34,841 nucleotides of DNA, taken from contig NZ_SRHY01000032.1 in NCBI RefSeq assembly GCF_004565465.1, forward strand, positions 1-34,841, written 5' to 3'. Below, in pieces: positions 26,092 through 34,134 of this stretch (its first letter is position 1; every line of letters begins with the position of its first letter). The position numbers and the translations under genes are program-made. The DNA is from Lentibacillus salicampi (GTDB lineage Bacteria; Bacillota; Bacilli; Bacillales; Amphibacillaceae). The notes below the pieces were generated by a model. It had not been told where the DNA came from and did not search any database. It saw only the letters and a list, made by a program, of their open reading frames with translations.

Positions 26092-27669
26092 TTACCATTT
26101 TTTGATGAATTCGTTCGCATTCCTCATGAGGTAGTTGTAAGCATTATCGGACATTTGATTGTTTTCTTTTCTGTGTTCCAATAAAGACTTAACTTTAGTC
26201 ATGTGTTTAATAGCTTTTTCCGAATCATTTTCTTCTATAAATTTGTTGACTGTTTTTAATTGAGCTTTCAATGATTGAGCAACGCCATGGTTTACGAACG
26301 CCCCGCCATCCTCAAATTTTTGGATGACTCCCTGCATTTCCGGAACACTTTCTGCTAAAGTTATTGCAGTTGTCATTAGCTCATTACTTACATTTCCGAA
26401 TGCATCAATAGCCTGTACATTCATTTGATATGCTGTAGCTGGTTGAAGATTGTTCACAGGAAATGTTAATGAACTTGGGACCTCTCCTTTGTAGTATTCC
26501 GAAAACGCCTTGTACTGATTTGTGACTTTACCGGTTTTTTGATTTATGGCAGTTACTTGATAAGAATGTGTTAATAAATTATCAAATGCCTGCGGGAAAG
26601 AAATATTTAAGCTATTCACCGTCAATCGACTAACGGAAGGATTCGCATTCTTATCGAAATAAGGGCTTTCCTGATCACGATTGTCTGTGTATTTAAAGCC
26701 TTCATTACTTTTTACCGGCGTTTCAATAACCCAGGGGTCCTGCACCCATCGTTCACCGGTAAAGTTACGGCGTTTGATGACAACCTCGTTATCATAGACT
26801 TTCACAAGAAGGCCGTTACTAACCTCTGTCTCAGGGACTTCACCTTGAAGATATCCCTTTTCTGTCCACATATAAGATATAGAACCCGAATTGACAGCGG
26901 TGTAGTCTTTTTGATAGACAGATCTTGGGTCACTTATGGGATAGTGCGTATGGCCGGCCATTAAGACGACTTGTGGATACTGTTTAAGCGTTTCGCGAAG
27001 CAGTCTCTGGTTATCATTTTCGATATACCAATCTTCCGTGCCGTATGTTGTGTCTTTAATACCATGGTGCAAGAAAATGAAAATTGGTTTATTCGGATCC
27101 CTCTGTTCGGATTGCTTTAATTGGTCTCCTAACCACTGAACCTGCTCTTTTGAATAGAAGTAACCACTCTCTTCACCCATCATGATAAAGTCGTAGTCTT
27201 TGATAGTTTTGTGATAGTAAAGAGATTCCATGCCTGTTTTATCAAAAAAACGTTGTTGCGACCCCTCGGGTGTGAGGCCGTTATAATCATACTCATGATT
27301 TCCAATACCAATGAGTTGCTCCGCCTGAGGCTGAACATGTTTATTAAAGACGGATGACCATGTGTCATATTCCTCTTCATAGCCATGACTGGTTAAGTCG
27401 CCAATAAAAACGAGCGCATCTTGATTTGGTGCTAGTTCATTAAGTTGATTCATAGCATTGTCAAATCTCTCCGGGCCACCTTCATCTCGACCGATTTGTG
27501 TGTCGCTGATTACAGGAAAAACCAAATTTGGTTCTTCCAAAGTGGTATTCGAATCTCCCGAATGATCTTCTGCCTGTGTGTTCCAAGGATATGCAGTCAT
27601 TCCCAGTGAGAAAACTAGAATTGTTGCAACAAGCAATTTTATAAAATTCTTCTGAAAAACATTTGACAT
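26092..27669 (-). CDS. Secreted metallophosphoesterase with fibronectin-like domain
   Basis: 525 residues, with AGGAGG before the ATG. A signal peptide spans residues 1-33 (basic start, hydrophobic core LLVATILVFSLGMTAY, likely cleavage near TQA-ED). Calcineurin-type motifs occur in order: SDTQIG (55-60; Q where many members have H), GDLTSHG (90-96), GNHEYD (123-128), HHG (near 185) and GHTHYP (near 240). Residues about 345-440 resemble a fibronectin type III-like module, and the last 75 are helical, ending FIKKW, perhaps for wall attachment. The substrate could be a nucleotide or a phosphodiester such as glycerophosphocholine; the sequence does not decide. It lies downstream of the HAD/ABC operon on the same strand, separated by 337 nt containing a dispersed repeat. 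Confidence 0.9.
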   Translation of the reverse strand: MSNVFQKNFIKLLVATILVFSLGMTAYPWNTQAEDHSGDSNTTLEEPNLVFPVISDTQIGRDEGGPERFDNAMNQLNELAPNQDALVFIGDLTSHGYEEEYDTWSSVFNKHVQPQAEQLIGIGNHEYDYNGLTPEGSQQRFFDKTGMESLYYHKTIKDYDFIMMGEESGYFYSKEQVQWLGDQLKQSEQRDPNKPIFIFLHHGIKDTTYGTEDWYIENDNQRLLRETLKQYPQVVLMAGHTHYPISDPRSVYQKDYTAVNSGSISYMWTEKGYLQGEVPETEVSNGLLVKVYDNEVVIKRRNFTGERWVQDPWVIETPVKSNEGFKYTDNRDQESPYFDKNANPSVSRLTVNSLNISFPQAFDNLLTHSYQVTAINQKTGKVTNQYKAFSEYYKGEVPSSLTFPVNNLQPATAYQMNVQAIDAFGNVSNELMTTAITLAESVPEMQGVIQKFEDGGAFVNHGVAQSLKAQLKTVNKFIEENDSEKAIKHMTKVKSLLEHRKENNQMSDNAYNYLMRNANEFIKKW

Positions 27670-27756
27670 GTAAGTACCTCCTGAATCTTGGTTTTTTCGA
27701 TGGACAAGAAAGTATAAAATTTTTGGCTATATGAAACTCTTTGTCAGCAATAGCCA

Positions 27757-27879
27757 TGTCCAGCTCTAGCGCTTGCCCCCTCGAGGTCTTAAGCCATCAT
27801 TTTACGTGGCAAAACCCGCCACTACAAATGCTTGCTTAAGCTTTTCGGGGGTGAACGAGGCGCCCTTCTCTTTTCTTAG
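27757..27879. repeat. Dispersed hairpin repeat (GTCCAGCTCTAGCGC type)
   Basis: Starts TGTCCAGCTCTAGCGCTTG and ends GGCGCCCTTCTCTTTTCTTA. The arms pair imperfectly: GCGCTTG with the GAGGCGC end, CCCC with GGGG, and CTTAAGC (27789-27795) with GCTTAAG (27834-27840). I recall this pair of end sequences as a very common intergenic repeat in Bacillaceae. It fills much of the gene-free gap 27670-28006; the remainder of that gap shows nothing I can name. Confidence 0.65.
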
Positions 27880-28006
27880 TGGATCGAAACAATGTAATTT
27901 ATAGAAGGTTTCCTTTGCCTCAAAAATCACCTCTTTTCCATTTAACTTAATGAAAGTATTAATGGATGGTGCTGCAGTTTATTGAAGCAAAGCGTGGTTT
28001 TACCTA

Positions 28007-29068
28007 TTAAAACTCGGTATAATGAATGGTGTGTGGAGCCGATGGAAGTTCAACCCCTATATGATCGCCCTTTTGATAATTTATTGCATCACGTGGATTG
28101 AATTCATCAACCATCAACTCCTGTTCACCAACTTGAATAAAATAGCGCGTGAAATTCCCATTATACACAGCGTTTGTTAAAGTACCTTTAATAGAGCTTT
28201 CTTCATTTATTTTAATTTGTTCTGGGCGTATGAGCACTGTAAATTCTTCGTTTTCCGTATCACTGACAGAATCGTCAACCGGAAAACGGAGTATCCCTGC
28301 ATCAAAACATCTTCGTCCCTCTGCCATAACTATCTTTCCGGTCAAGAAGTTAGCATGTCCAACAAATGTAGAAACAAATTTGTTATTCGGATAATTATAA
28401 ATGACATCTGGTTTATCCAACTGTTGAATCGAGCCACCATTTAAAACAGCAATTCGATCAGAGATACTTATCGCTTCCTCTTGGTCGTGTGTAACGAAAA
28501 TAACCGTTAAGTTTAACTTATCTTTAATTTTGCGAATTTCTTCCCGTAACACCAAGCGCAGATTAGCATCTAAATTCGATAATGGTTCGTCCAACAGCAA
28601 TACTTTTGGTTTTAGCACGAGACAACGGGCAATAGCAACCCGCTGTTGTTGGCCGCCGCTTAATTCACTAGGTTTTCGATCAGCATGTTCCCCTAATTCC
28701 ACCTGTTCCAAAGCTGTCATAATGTGCTCATGCCGATCTCTTTTTATTTTTTTCTGTTTTAGCCCATACGCAACATTTTCATATACTGTCATGTGTGGGA
28801 ACAACGCATAATTTTGAAACACCATACCAGTTGATCGTTTCTCGGGTGACAGGTTATCAATTCGTTCACCATCTAAAATAATTTCACCAGAGTCTTGTTT
28901 ATGAAAACCGCCAATGGTTCTTAGAAGGGTTGTTTTTCCACAGCCACTTGGTCCTATGAATGAGACGAGTTCCCCCGCTTCAATAGATATCGATATATTG
29001 TCAACTGCTTTCACATCATCAAAATATTTATATAAATTGTTTAGTTCCAGAAAGTGTTCTTTTGCCAC
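28007..29068 (-). CDS. ABC importer ATP-binding protein (phosphonate/organophosphate/iron type)
   Basis: 353 residues. Walker A GPSGCGKTT (about 39-47), Q-loop FQNYALFPH (about 84-92), signature LSGGQQQR (about 137-144), Walker B VLLLDEPLSNLD (about 157-168) and H-loop VTHDQEEA. A C-terminal TOBE region from about 240 carries LIRPEQI. This is the CUT1/PotA-FbpC subgroup. It is the last gene of a four-gene operon after a HAD phosphatase, a binding protein and a fused permease, 35 nt behind the permease. Members with this gene order are often annotated for Fe(III), 2-aminoethylphosphonate or sugar phosphates; AfuABC, once called iron-specific, moves hexose phosphates. The HAD neighbour makes a phosphorylated substrate more likely than iron. 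Confidence 0.92.
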   Translation of the reverse strand: MAKEHFLELNNLYKYFDDVKAVDNISISIEAGELVSFIGPSGCGKTTLLRTIGGFHKQDSGEIILDGERIDNLSPEKRSTGMVFQNYALFPHMTVYENVAYGLKQKKIKRDRHEHIMTALEQVELGEHADRKPSELSGGQQQRVAIARCLVLKPKVLLLDEPLSNLDANLRLVLREEIRKIKDKLNLTVIFVTHDQEEAISISDRIAVLNGGSIQQLDKPDVIYNYPNNKFVSTFVGHANFLTGKIVMAEGRRCFDAGILRFPVDDSVSDTENEEFTVLIRPEQIKINEESSIKGTLTNAVYNGNFTRYFIQVGEQELMVDEFNPRDAINYQKGDHIGVELPSAPHTIHYTEF

Positions 29069-29103
29069 TTAGCAATCCTCCTTACTCTAAATCCATGTAC
29101 CAC

Positions 29104-30786
29104 CTATATTCGAACACCAGTTCTTCGTTCGATAAACTTCAATAATGCCAAGCACATTAATACAATGACGATCATAATGAATGACATAGCAGATGCTAAG
29201 CCGACTTTTCCTTGTTCAGCCAGGTTCAAAATATAAACGGCTACCAGGTTGGTCCCTGGTGAAATTAGAAATACAACCGAACTAATCGAAACCATTGCTG
29301 TCATAAAGGCGTAAACAAAGCCTGCTACAAATGCTGGTGTTAACAATGGGACGATGACCTTGAAAAATGTTTTATATGGCCCTGCACCAAGGTCATTCGA
29401 CGCTTCTTCCATTGACATGTCAATTTGATGCATTTTACTGATCGCGGCTTCTAAGCCGACACCAATTTTTCTAAAGGTCATATTAAGTACCAATAAGAGT
29501 ACTGTTCCGGTTAAGAAGAATGGCGGCCCATTAAAAATCAGCACGTAGCCGATCCCCATTACGGTACCAGGTACAGCCAACCCGAACAGCGTCAAAAATT
29601 CTAACATTTTTTTACCTGGGATGACTTTTCTGGCAAATAGGAAACCTTGCAGTATTCCGAGTCCAGCAGCCAGCAGCGCACTAATCAAGGAAACCAGTAA
29701 ACTATTATACAATGAACCCCAGCCTGTCTGATTATTAAAGTGGTCTAGTGTAAATGTATTATTAATGCCAATAATTTTTACAAATGCACCAAGAACGACC
29801 ATAACAAACATTAGTAAGACGAAGGCCGAAAAGATTGTACTAATCGTTCCAACAAGTGCTTTAACCGGTTTGGATAATGGAACATTGGCAATTCCCGAAT
29901 CACCGCTAATGGTTGCTATATCACTGTCCTTCAAAATATACGTCTGAAAGATAAATATAATTAAACTGGGCAAAATTAAAAACACGCCCAGTACTGCGGC
30001 TTGTTCAAGGTTTTGTTGACCGACAACTAATAGATAAGCTTCAGAAGCCAGGAAGCTTTCTCCTCCCCCAATAATAAGTGGGTTGGAAAAGTCAGCAAGT
30101 GCCATAACAAAAACAAGTAAAGCTCCTTTAATAATGCCTGATTTGGCCAGTGGCAATGTAATACCACCAAGTGTTTTCCACTGGTTGGCACCTAAGTCTT
30201 GTGCAGCATATTCCAGGTTGGCGTTCATATTACGAAACGTACTTTCAATTAACATGTAGCCAATTGGAAAATAGCCGATAATTTGCGCGAGTACAACGCC
30301 CCAAAATCCATAAATACTAAATTCTGGTCCAAATAGATCGCCAAAAAAGTTTGTAACAACCCCACTTCTACCAAACAATATGATTAACGCTAATGAAAAA
30401 ATAAATGGTGGTGCAACGAGTGGCAATAAAGCTATTCCCTTGTAGGATTTTGCAAGAAAATTATTTGACCTTGTCACGTATAGAGACACGGCAACACTCA
30501 ACATGACGACAACGAACGTCGTGATTAGTGACGACATGACACTATTATAGAGTGCATTTAGATAGTAGGATTCCTGAAAAAACTTCGTATAATATTCGAA
30601 AGTAAAGCTGCCAGTTCCCAATCCGAAACTTTTTAATAGAACGGCAAAAACTGGTGCTACGATGAATAATAGAATTGCCAGTGCTAATATAATGGTTAAA
30701 ATAGCAAACCATGGTTCAGCCCAGAACCGTCTCCATGTTCCCGGAGACGGTTTCTGCTGAACGTTTGAAGGTTGTACTGATTCCAA
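29104..30786 (-). CDS. ABC importer permease, two fused permease domains
   Basis: 560 residues beginning at a TTG (30786) with AGGAGGTG 7 nt upstream. About twelve membrane segments form two homologous halves. Each half has a cytoplasmic EAA-type loop for the ATPase: AAQDLGANQWKTLGGITLPL near 192-211 and EEASNDLGAGPYKTFFKVIV near 455-474. Fused permeases of this kind occur in FbpB/PhnU-like importers. The N-terminal tail is cytoplasmic and Pro/Gln-rich. It lies 13 nt after the binding-protein gene and 35 nt before the ATPase gene, so one operon. Nothing in the sequence alone fixes the substrate. Confidence 0.93.
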   Translation of the reverse strand: MESVQPSNVQQKPSPGTWRRFWAEPWFAILTIILALAILLFIVAPVFAVLLKSFGLGTGSFTFEYYTKFFQESYYLNALYNSVMSSLITTFVVVMLSVAVSLYVTRSNNFLAKSYKGIALLPLVAPPFIFSLALIILFGRSGVVTNFFGDLFGPEFSIYGFWGVVLAQIIGYFPIGYMLIESTFRNMNANLEYAAQDLGANQWKTLGGITLPLAKSGIIKGALLVFVMALADFSNPLIIGGGESFLASEAYLLVVGQQNLEQAAVLGVFLILPSLIIFIFQTYILKDSDIATISGDSGIANVPLSKPVKALVGTISTIFSAFVLLMFVMVVLGAFVKIIGINNTFTLDHFNNQTGWGSLYNSLLVSLISALLAAGLGILQGFLFARKVIPGKKMLEFLTLFGLAVPGTVMGIGYVLIFNGPPFFLTGTVLLLVLNMTFRKIGVGLEAAISKMHQIDMSMEEASNDLGAGPYKTFFKVIVPLLTPAFVAGFVYAFMTAMVSISSVVFLISPGTNLVAVYILNLAEQGKVGLASAMSFIMIVIVLMCLALLKFIERRTGVRI

Positions 30787-30799
30787 ATCTTACACCTCC

Positions 30800-31813
30800 T
30801 TATTCAGAAAATCTTTCACGCCATTCTTCCATTATCCGATCACGATTCTCTTCAGCCCATTCCGCATCGTAATCAATCAAATGCTCTTCTACGCCATCTA
30901 CCGTTCCTTCGATGCCTGGTTTCGTTACCATGGAACGATGCTTAGCAGAACTTTCCATACCCTTTTCAGATCCGATATAGTCGATGACTTCCTCTACAGT
31001 TTCACGGTTTTCCGTATTTTTGAACATCCAAATAACGTCAAGGTCGTAACCAACGCCTTCTGATGGATAAACAGGTTTTAATGGATAGCCCTCATCAATG
31101 CGGTTGTATACTGCTTGGTCCCACGTAATACCGACTGCATATTCCCCTTGTGAAACCATCTGGGCAGGGGCATCACCTGATTTGGTATATTGACCGACAT
31201 TTTGGTTAAGCTCCTCAAAGTATTCCCATCCTTCTTCTTCACCCATAATTTGCATAATAGTAGAAACAAATAAGTATGCTGTACCAGAAGTACCTGGGTC
31301 AGGCAGTACAATTTCACCTTTATATTGTGGATCAAGTAAATCTTTCCATGATTGAGGGACGTCAAGGCCTTTTTCTTCTATAATATCCTCATTAATTGCC
31401 AGTAAATTAAACCAGTAAGACCAGCCGTACCATTTTCCTTCTTCATCTTTAAACTCATCTGGAACATCTTCCCATGTCGGGGATTCATACGGTTCAAGGT
31501 AATCTTCTTTCTCTGCTTTTAGTGCAATACTGTGCAGCATTCCCCATTGCATGTCTGCACCAAAATTAGGAGCCTCAGACTCAATTCTGCTCCAGCCTTC
31601 ACCACTGGACAGACGTAATACGTTTACATTAATCCCGGTGTCTTCTTTTAAGTCTGCTACGAAATCCTGCATTTCTTCTGAATCATTATGTGTATAGACG
31701 TCAATTTCCTTATCAGTAGAATCTGAATTATCATTTGAACTGGAACTGTCACTACATGCAGCTAACATTACCGTTAAAGTTAGTACAAAAGAAACGATTA
31801 AAAACTTCTTCAT
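30800..31813 (-). CDS. ABC substrate-binding lipoprotein (AfuA/PhnS-like)
   Basis: 337 residues from ATG 31813. A longer frame starts at 31888, but its extra 25 residues would run into the HAD gene and hide the signal peptide, whereas this start gives MKKFLIVSFVLTLTVMLAAC, a classic lipoprotein signal with Cys near residue 20. A Ser/Asn/Asp tether follows. The mature domain has the type II periplasmic-binding fold style of iron/phosphonate/polyamine binders (IDVYTHNDSEEMQDFVADL near 40, GWSYWFNLLAINEDI near 125, GEIVLPDPGTSGTAYLFV near 165). GGGAG lies 11 nt before the start. First of the transport genes after the HAD gene (25-nt gap). Confidence 0.9.
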   Translation of the reverse strand: MKKFLIVSFVLTLTVMLAACSDSSSSNDNSDSTDKEIDVYTHNDSEEMQDFVADLKEDTGINVNVLRLSSGEGWSRIESEAPNFGADMQWGMLHSIALKAEKEDYLEPYESPTWEDVPDEFKDEEGKWYGWSYWFNLLAINEDIIEEKGLDVPQSWKDLLDPQYKGEIVLPDPGTSGTAYLFVSTIMQIMGEEEGWEYFEELNQNVGQYTKSGDAPAQMVSQGEYAVGITWDQAVYNRIDEGYPLKPVYPSEGVGYDLDVIWMFKNTENRETVEEVIDYIGSEKGMESSAKHRSMVTKPGIEGTVDGVEEHLIDYDAEWAEENRDRIMEEWRERFSE

Positions 31814-31838
31814 TACGATAAAAACTCCCTTTTTATTA

Positions 31839-32597
31839 TTATTTTGCAATTGTAATAGAATCATAAGTTCGAATAATGTGATCAGCATCTATTAAATGAT
31901 CAGCCGTTTGATTAGATTCTGCAACGATTCCAATACTTGCAACTGTATTTCCTTTTTTGCCAAGTATCATATCACCATTAGAGTCACCTATAATTAATGC
32001 GCGTTCCGGGTGTATTCCTAGTTCCATACAGGCCTTATAAACCATATCGGGAAACGGTTTACCGTGTTTAACCTGGTCATGGCCTATAACGCTACAAAAA
32101 TACGACTTTACTTCCAGTGCCTGTAAATGGCTTAATGCCTGTTCGTGGTTATCAGAAGTAACAACCCCAAGTTTCACGGAATGTGTGTCTGCTTGCCGCA
32201 GCAGATTGGCTAATCCAGTGACTGGCTTAATGGATTCTTTCCAGTCATTTTGTTGTTCCATTTCGGCGTGTGCATTTGTGACCATCTCTAATGCCGCGTT
32301 CCATGGCAGACCTCGTTTATATAGATGTAATGCACAAATTGTTTTCAGTTCATCAAGTGATCCGATACATAATGGCCCCGTTGGATCCCATGCACGTTGA
32401 CTGTCTAGAAAACCAATGGCATCTGATAGTATATCTCTATCCTTTTCAGGCAATTTTGCTTTTGACATAATGGCAGCAATCAATTGTTCCGCCCAGATCA
32501 CCCACAATGAGCTAAATTCAATTAACGTTCCATCCTTATCAAAGAGAATCCCATCAATGTTGTATGTTTGTTGTTGATTGATCGTACATTTAGCCAT
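31839..32597 (-). CDS. HAD family phosphatase (phosphoglycolate phosphatase-like)
   Basis: 252 residues. HAD motif I is FDKDGTLIEF (about 18-27, nucleophile D and acid D), motif II VVTSDN (about 146-151), the motif III lysine lies in HGKPFPDMV (about 179-187) and motif IV is IGDSNGDM (about 204-211). A helical cap sits between motifs I and II, as in phosphoglycolate phosphatase and phosphonatase subfamilies. AAAGGACGG precedes the ATG. It is the first gene of the operon and ends 25 nt before the binding protein, so it probably removes phosphate from the imported compound in the cytoplasm. The phosphonatase-type Schiff-base lysine cannot be assigned with confidence, so a phosphate ester is the safer guess. 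Confidence 0.88.
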   Translation of the reverse strand: MAKCTINQQQTYNIDGILFDKDGTLIEFSSLWVIWAEQLIAAIMSKAKLPEKDRDILSDAIGFLDSQRAWDPTGPLCIGSLDELKTICALHLYKRGLPWNAALEMVTNAHAEMEQQNDWKESIKPVTGLANLLRQADTHSVKLGVVTSDNHEQALSHLQALEVKSYFCSVIGHDQVKHGKPFPDMVYKACMELGIHPERALIIGDSNGDMILGKKGNTVASIGIVAESNQTADHLIDADHIIRTYDSITIAK

Positions 32598-32957
32598 TTT
32601 CTACCGTCCTTTTGTTTTCGTGAAAAGGTCTCCATGGTCTGTTTTTTGGTGTATAACAAGAGTCAAAGCCTATTTCACCCCCCCCCTTTAATACGAAGAC
32701 CATATAGTGGAATCATTTTTGGAAACCACGTAAATAAGAAGTAAGTTTATTAATGTATTAACTATTAAAAAATAATTAAACATTATTAACAAACTTTACA
32801 CTTTTATACCATAACGTACGAAACGGATACCGTCAAATGCAATTTGGCTAAAATTTAAAAAAACGGCATAGAAAGAACTTATATGGTACGACTCATGATA
32901 AAATACAATTATAAGTGTATATTCAACTCGTAATATTATTAGGAGTATAACGAAAGG
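32598..32957. other. Divergent intergenic region with a GbsR-like site
   Basis: AT-rich region between the HAD operon and the DUF2829 gene. It contains ATTAAACATTATTAAC (32775-32790), 14 of 16 identical to the betB operator read on its coding strand. It also has a run of nine C (32678-32686). No gene is visible. I cannot place promoters here with confidence. Confidence 0.5.
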
Positions 32958-32966
32958 ATGAAATCA

Positions 32967-33188
32967 ATGACATTTGAAGAAATTCTTCCACACTTAAAAG
33001 CAGGTAAAAAGATTATCCGCGAAGGCTGGGGTAGTGCCGAATTATATGTGAAGCTTGTTGGAGAAAGTACGCATGACGGGGAAACGTTAAATCCGTATAT
33101 GCTGATTAATGTAGAAGGAGAAGGCTATACGATGTTTACGCCGGCTGTGTGTGATATTCTTGCGGAAGATTGGACGATTGTGGAATAG
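32967..33188 (+). CDS. DUF2829 / Thoeris anti-defence Tad2-like protein
   Basis: 73 residues from ATG 32967 (GAAAGG about 10 nt upstream); an ATG three codons earlier is possible but sits directly on that ribosome binding site. The family pattern is plain: TFEEILPHLKAGKKIIREGW at the start, a middle strand with LYVKLVGES, then MLINVEGEGYTMFTPAVCDI and the ending AEDWTIVE. DUF2829 proteins include phage Tad2, which binds the Thoeris signal molecule 1''-3' gcADPR and blocks that immunity. Here no phage gene is near: neighbours are an SDR enzyme, queT and the HAD/ABC operon. The host role of such chromosomal copies is not established, so the family call is strong and the function open. Confidence 0.88.
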   Translation: MTFEEILPHLKAGKKIIREGWGSAELYVKLVGESTHDGETLNPYMLINVEGEGYTMFTPAVCDILAEDWTIVE

Positions 33189-33243
33189 CTGTTGAAAGAG
33201 CCTGCAACTACGATGGGTTTGTTATATAAGAAAGGAAGAGTTT

Positions 33244-33999
33244 ATGCGTTTTGATGAATTTGCAGGGAAGACGGTGTTTGTTACGGGAGCGGCCTCAGGT
33301 ATAGGACGGGCACAAGCAATTGCGTTCCTTAACAATGGTGCGAATGTATTTGGATTTGACCTTAGTGAAGACGGACTGCGTGGGTTTGCGGATCAATACG
33401 GGGAACGTTTTACGTATGCGGTTGGGAGTGTGACAGATCGAGCGGCGGTTGAACGTGCTGCCGTGGAAGCATTGGCGGCTTTCAATAACGTTGATGTTTT
33501 GCTGAATACAGCAGGGGTTTTAGATGATTATGCTAAAACATTGGATACCGATGAAGCATTGTGGGATTTGACGATGGATACGAATGTGAAAGGAATTTAT
33601 TTGGTAACGAATGCTGTTCTTCCAGGAATGCTTCGGCAAGGATCAGGCGTGATGGTGAATACGGCGTCGATTGCAGGGTTTGTTGCAGGTGGCGGCGGTG
33701 CGGCATATACCGCGTCCAAACATGCCATTATCGGTTACACGAAACAGCTGGATTATGATTATTGCCGGGATGGTATTCGGGCCAATGCCATTGCACCTGG
33801 TGCGATTCAAACGCCGATGAATCAGGCCGATTTTGCGGGCGACGGCGAGGTGGCTAGGTGGGTTGCTGATGAAACACCTGCAGGACGGTGGGCACAGCCG
33901 GAAGAAGTTGCGGATCTGACGCTTTTTTTGGCAAGTCATGCCGCGGATTATATTCATGGTGCGATTGTACCGATTGATGGCGGATGGACTGCAAAATAG
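33244..33999 (+). CDS. Short-chain dehydrogenase/reductase (classical SDR)
   Basis: 251 residues; AAAGGAAG lies 6 nt before the ATG. The NAD(P)-binding loop is VTGAASGIGRAQA (about 13-25), and the acidic residue in FDLSED after the second strand suggests preference for NAD(H). NTAG lies near 88-91. The active site is Ser in NTASIAG (about 139-145) with Tyr and Lys in YTASK (about 154-158). Ending IVPIDGGWTAK is typical. Often annotated as 3-oxoacyl-ACP reductase, but this class covers many alcohol and sugar dehydrogenases. It lies 55 nt after the DUF2829 gene, so cotranscription is possible. The true substrate is unknown. Confidence 0.92.
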   Translation: MRFDEFAGKTVFVTGAASGIGRAQAIAFLNNGANVFGFDLSEDGLRGFADQYGERFTYAVGSVTDRAAVERAAVEALAAFNNVDVLLNTAGVLDDYAKTLDTDEALWDLTMDTNVKGIYLVTNAVLPGMLRQGSGVMVNTASIAGFVAGGGGAAYTASKHAIIGYTKQLDYDYCRDGIRANAIAPGAIQTPMNQADFAGDGEVARWVADETPAGRWAQPEEVADLTLFLASHAADYIHGAIVPIDGGWTAK

Positions 34000-34058
34000 G
34001 ATATAGGCAGGGTGCGATCTTTTTGGTACACTTAATTGGCAGGCAATCGTGTGTCTGC

Positions 34059-34127
34059 ACTGTGGAACTTATCTTCTTTAGCCACAGTTATTACTAAAAC
34101 AGCGGTCTGGCTGTTTTACAAAGGAGA
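34059..34127 (+). promoter_or_regulatory. preQ1-II riboswitch (COG4708 RNA)
   Basis: Stem P2 is ACTGTGG (34059-34065) with CCACAGT (34082-34088), perfect. Its loop contains TCTTCTTT (34072-34079), which pairs with AAAGGAGA (34120-34127) over 8 bp with one G-T, forming the H-type pseudoknot. A linker TATTACTAAAAC-type segment and a hairpin (AAAACAGC with GCTGTTTT, 34096-34117) lie between, as in the class model (linker AUUAC, extra P4 hairpin, then CAAAGGAGA). The pseudoknot occupies the ribosome binding site of queT, so preQ1 should shut off translation. The match to the Lactobacillus class-II element is nearly base for base in the conserved parts. Confidence 0.9.
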
Positions 34128-34134
34128 CGAAAAA

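Noticed and set aside
31814..31888. 25-residue N-terminal extension of the binding protein
   Set aside because: It overlaps the HAD gene and would bury the lipoprotein signal; ATG 31813 gives a normal signal peptide.
32678..32686. Run of nine C as a phase-variation tract
   Set aside because: It lies in non-coding DNA about 80 nt from the nearest start, and no reading frame depends on it. A promoter-spacing effect cannot be excluded, but nothing supports one.
34036..34134. N-terminal extension of queT to an upstream start
   Set aside because: This stretch is the preQ1-II riboswitch; the ribosome binding site and family alignment point to ATG 34135.
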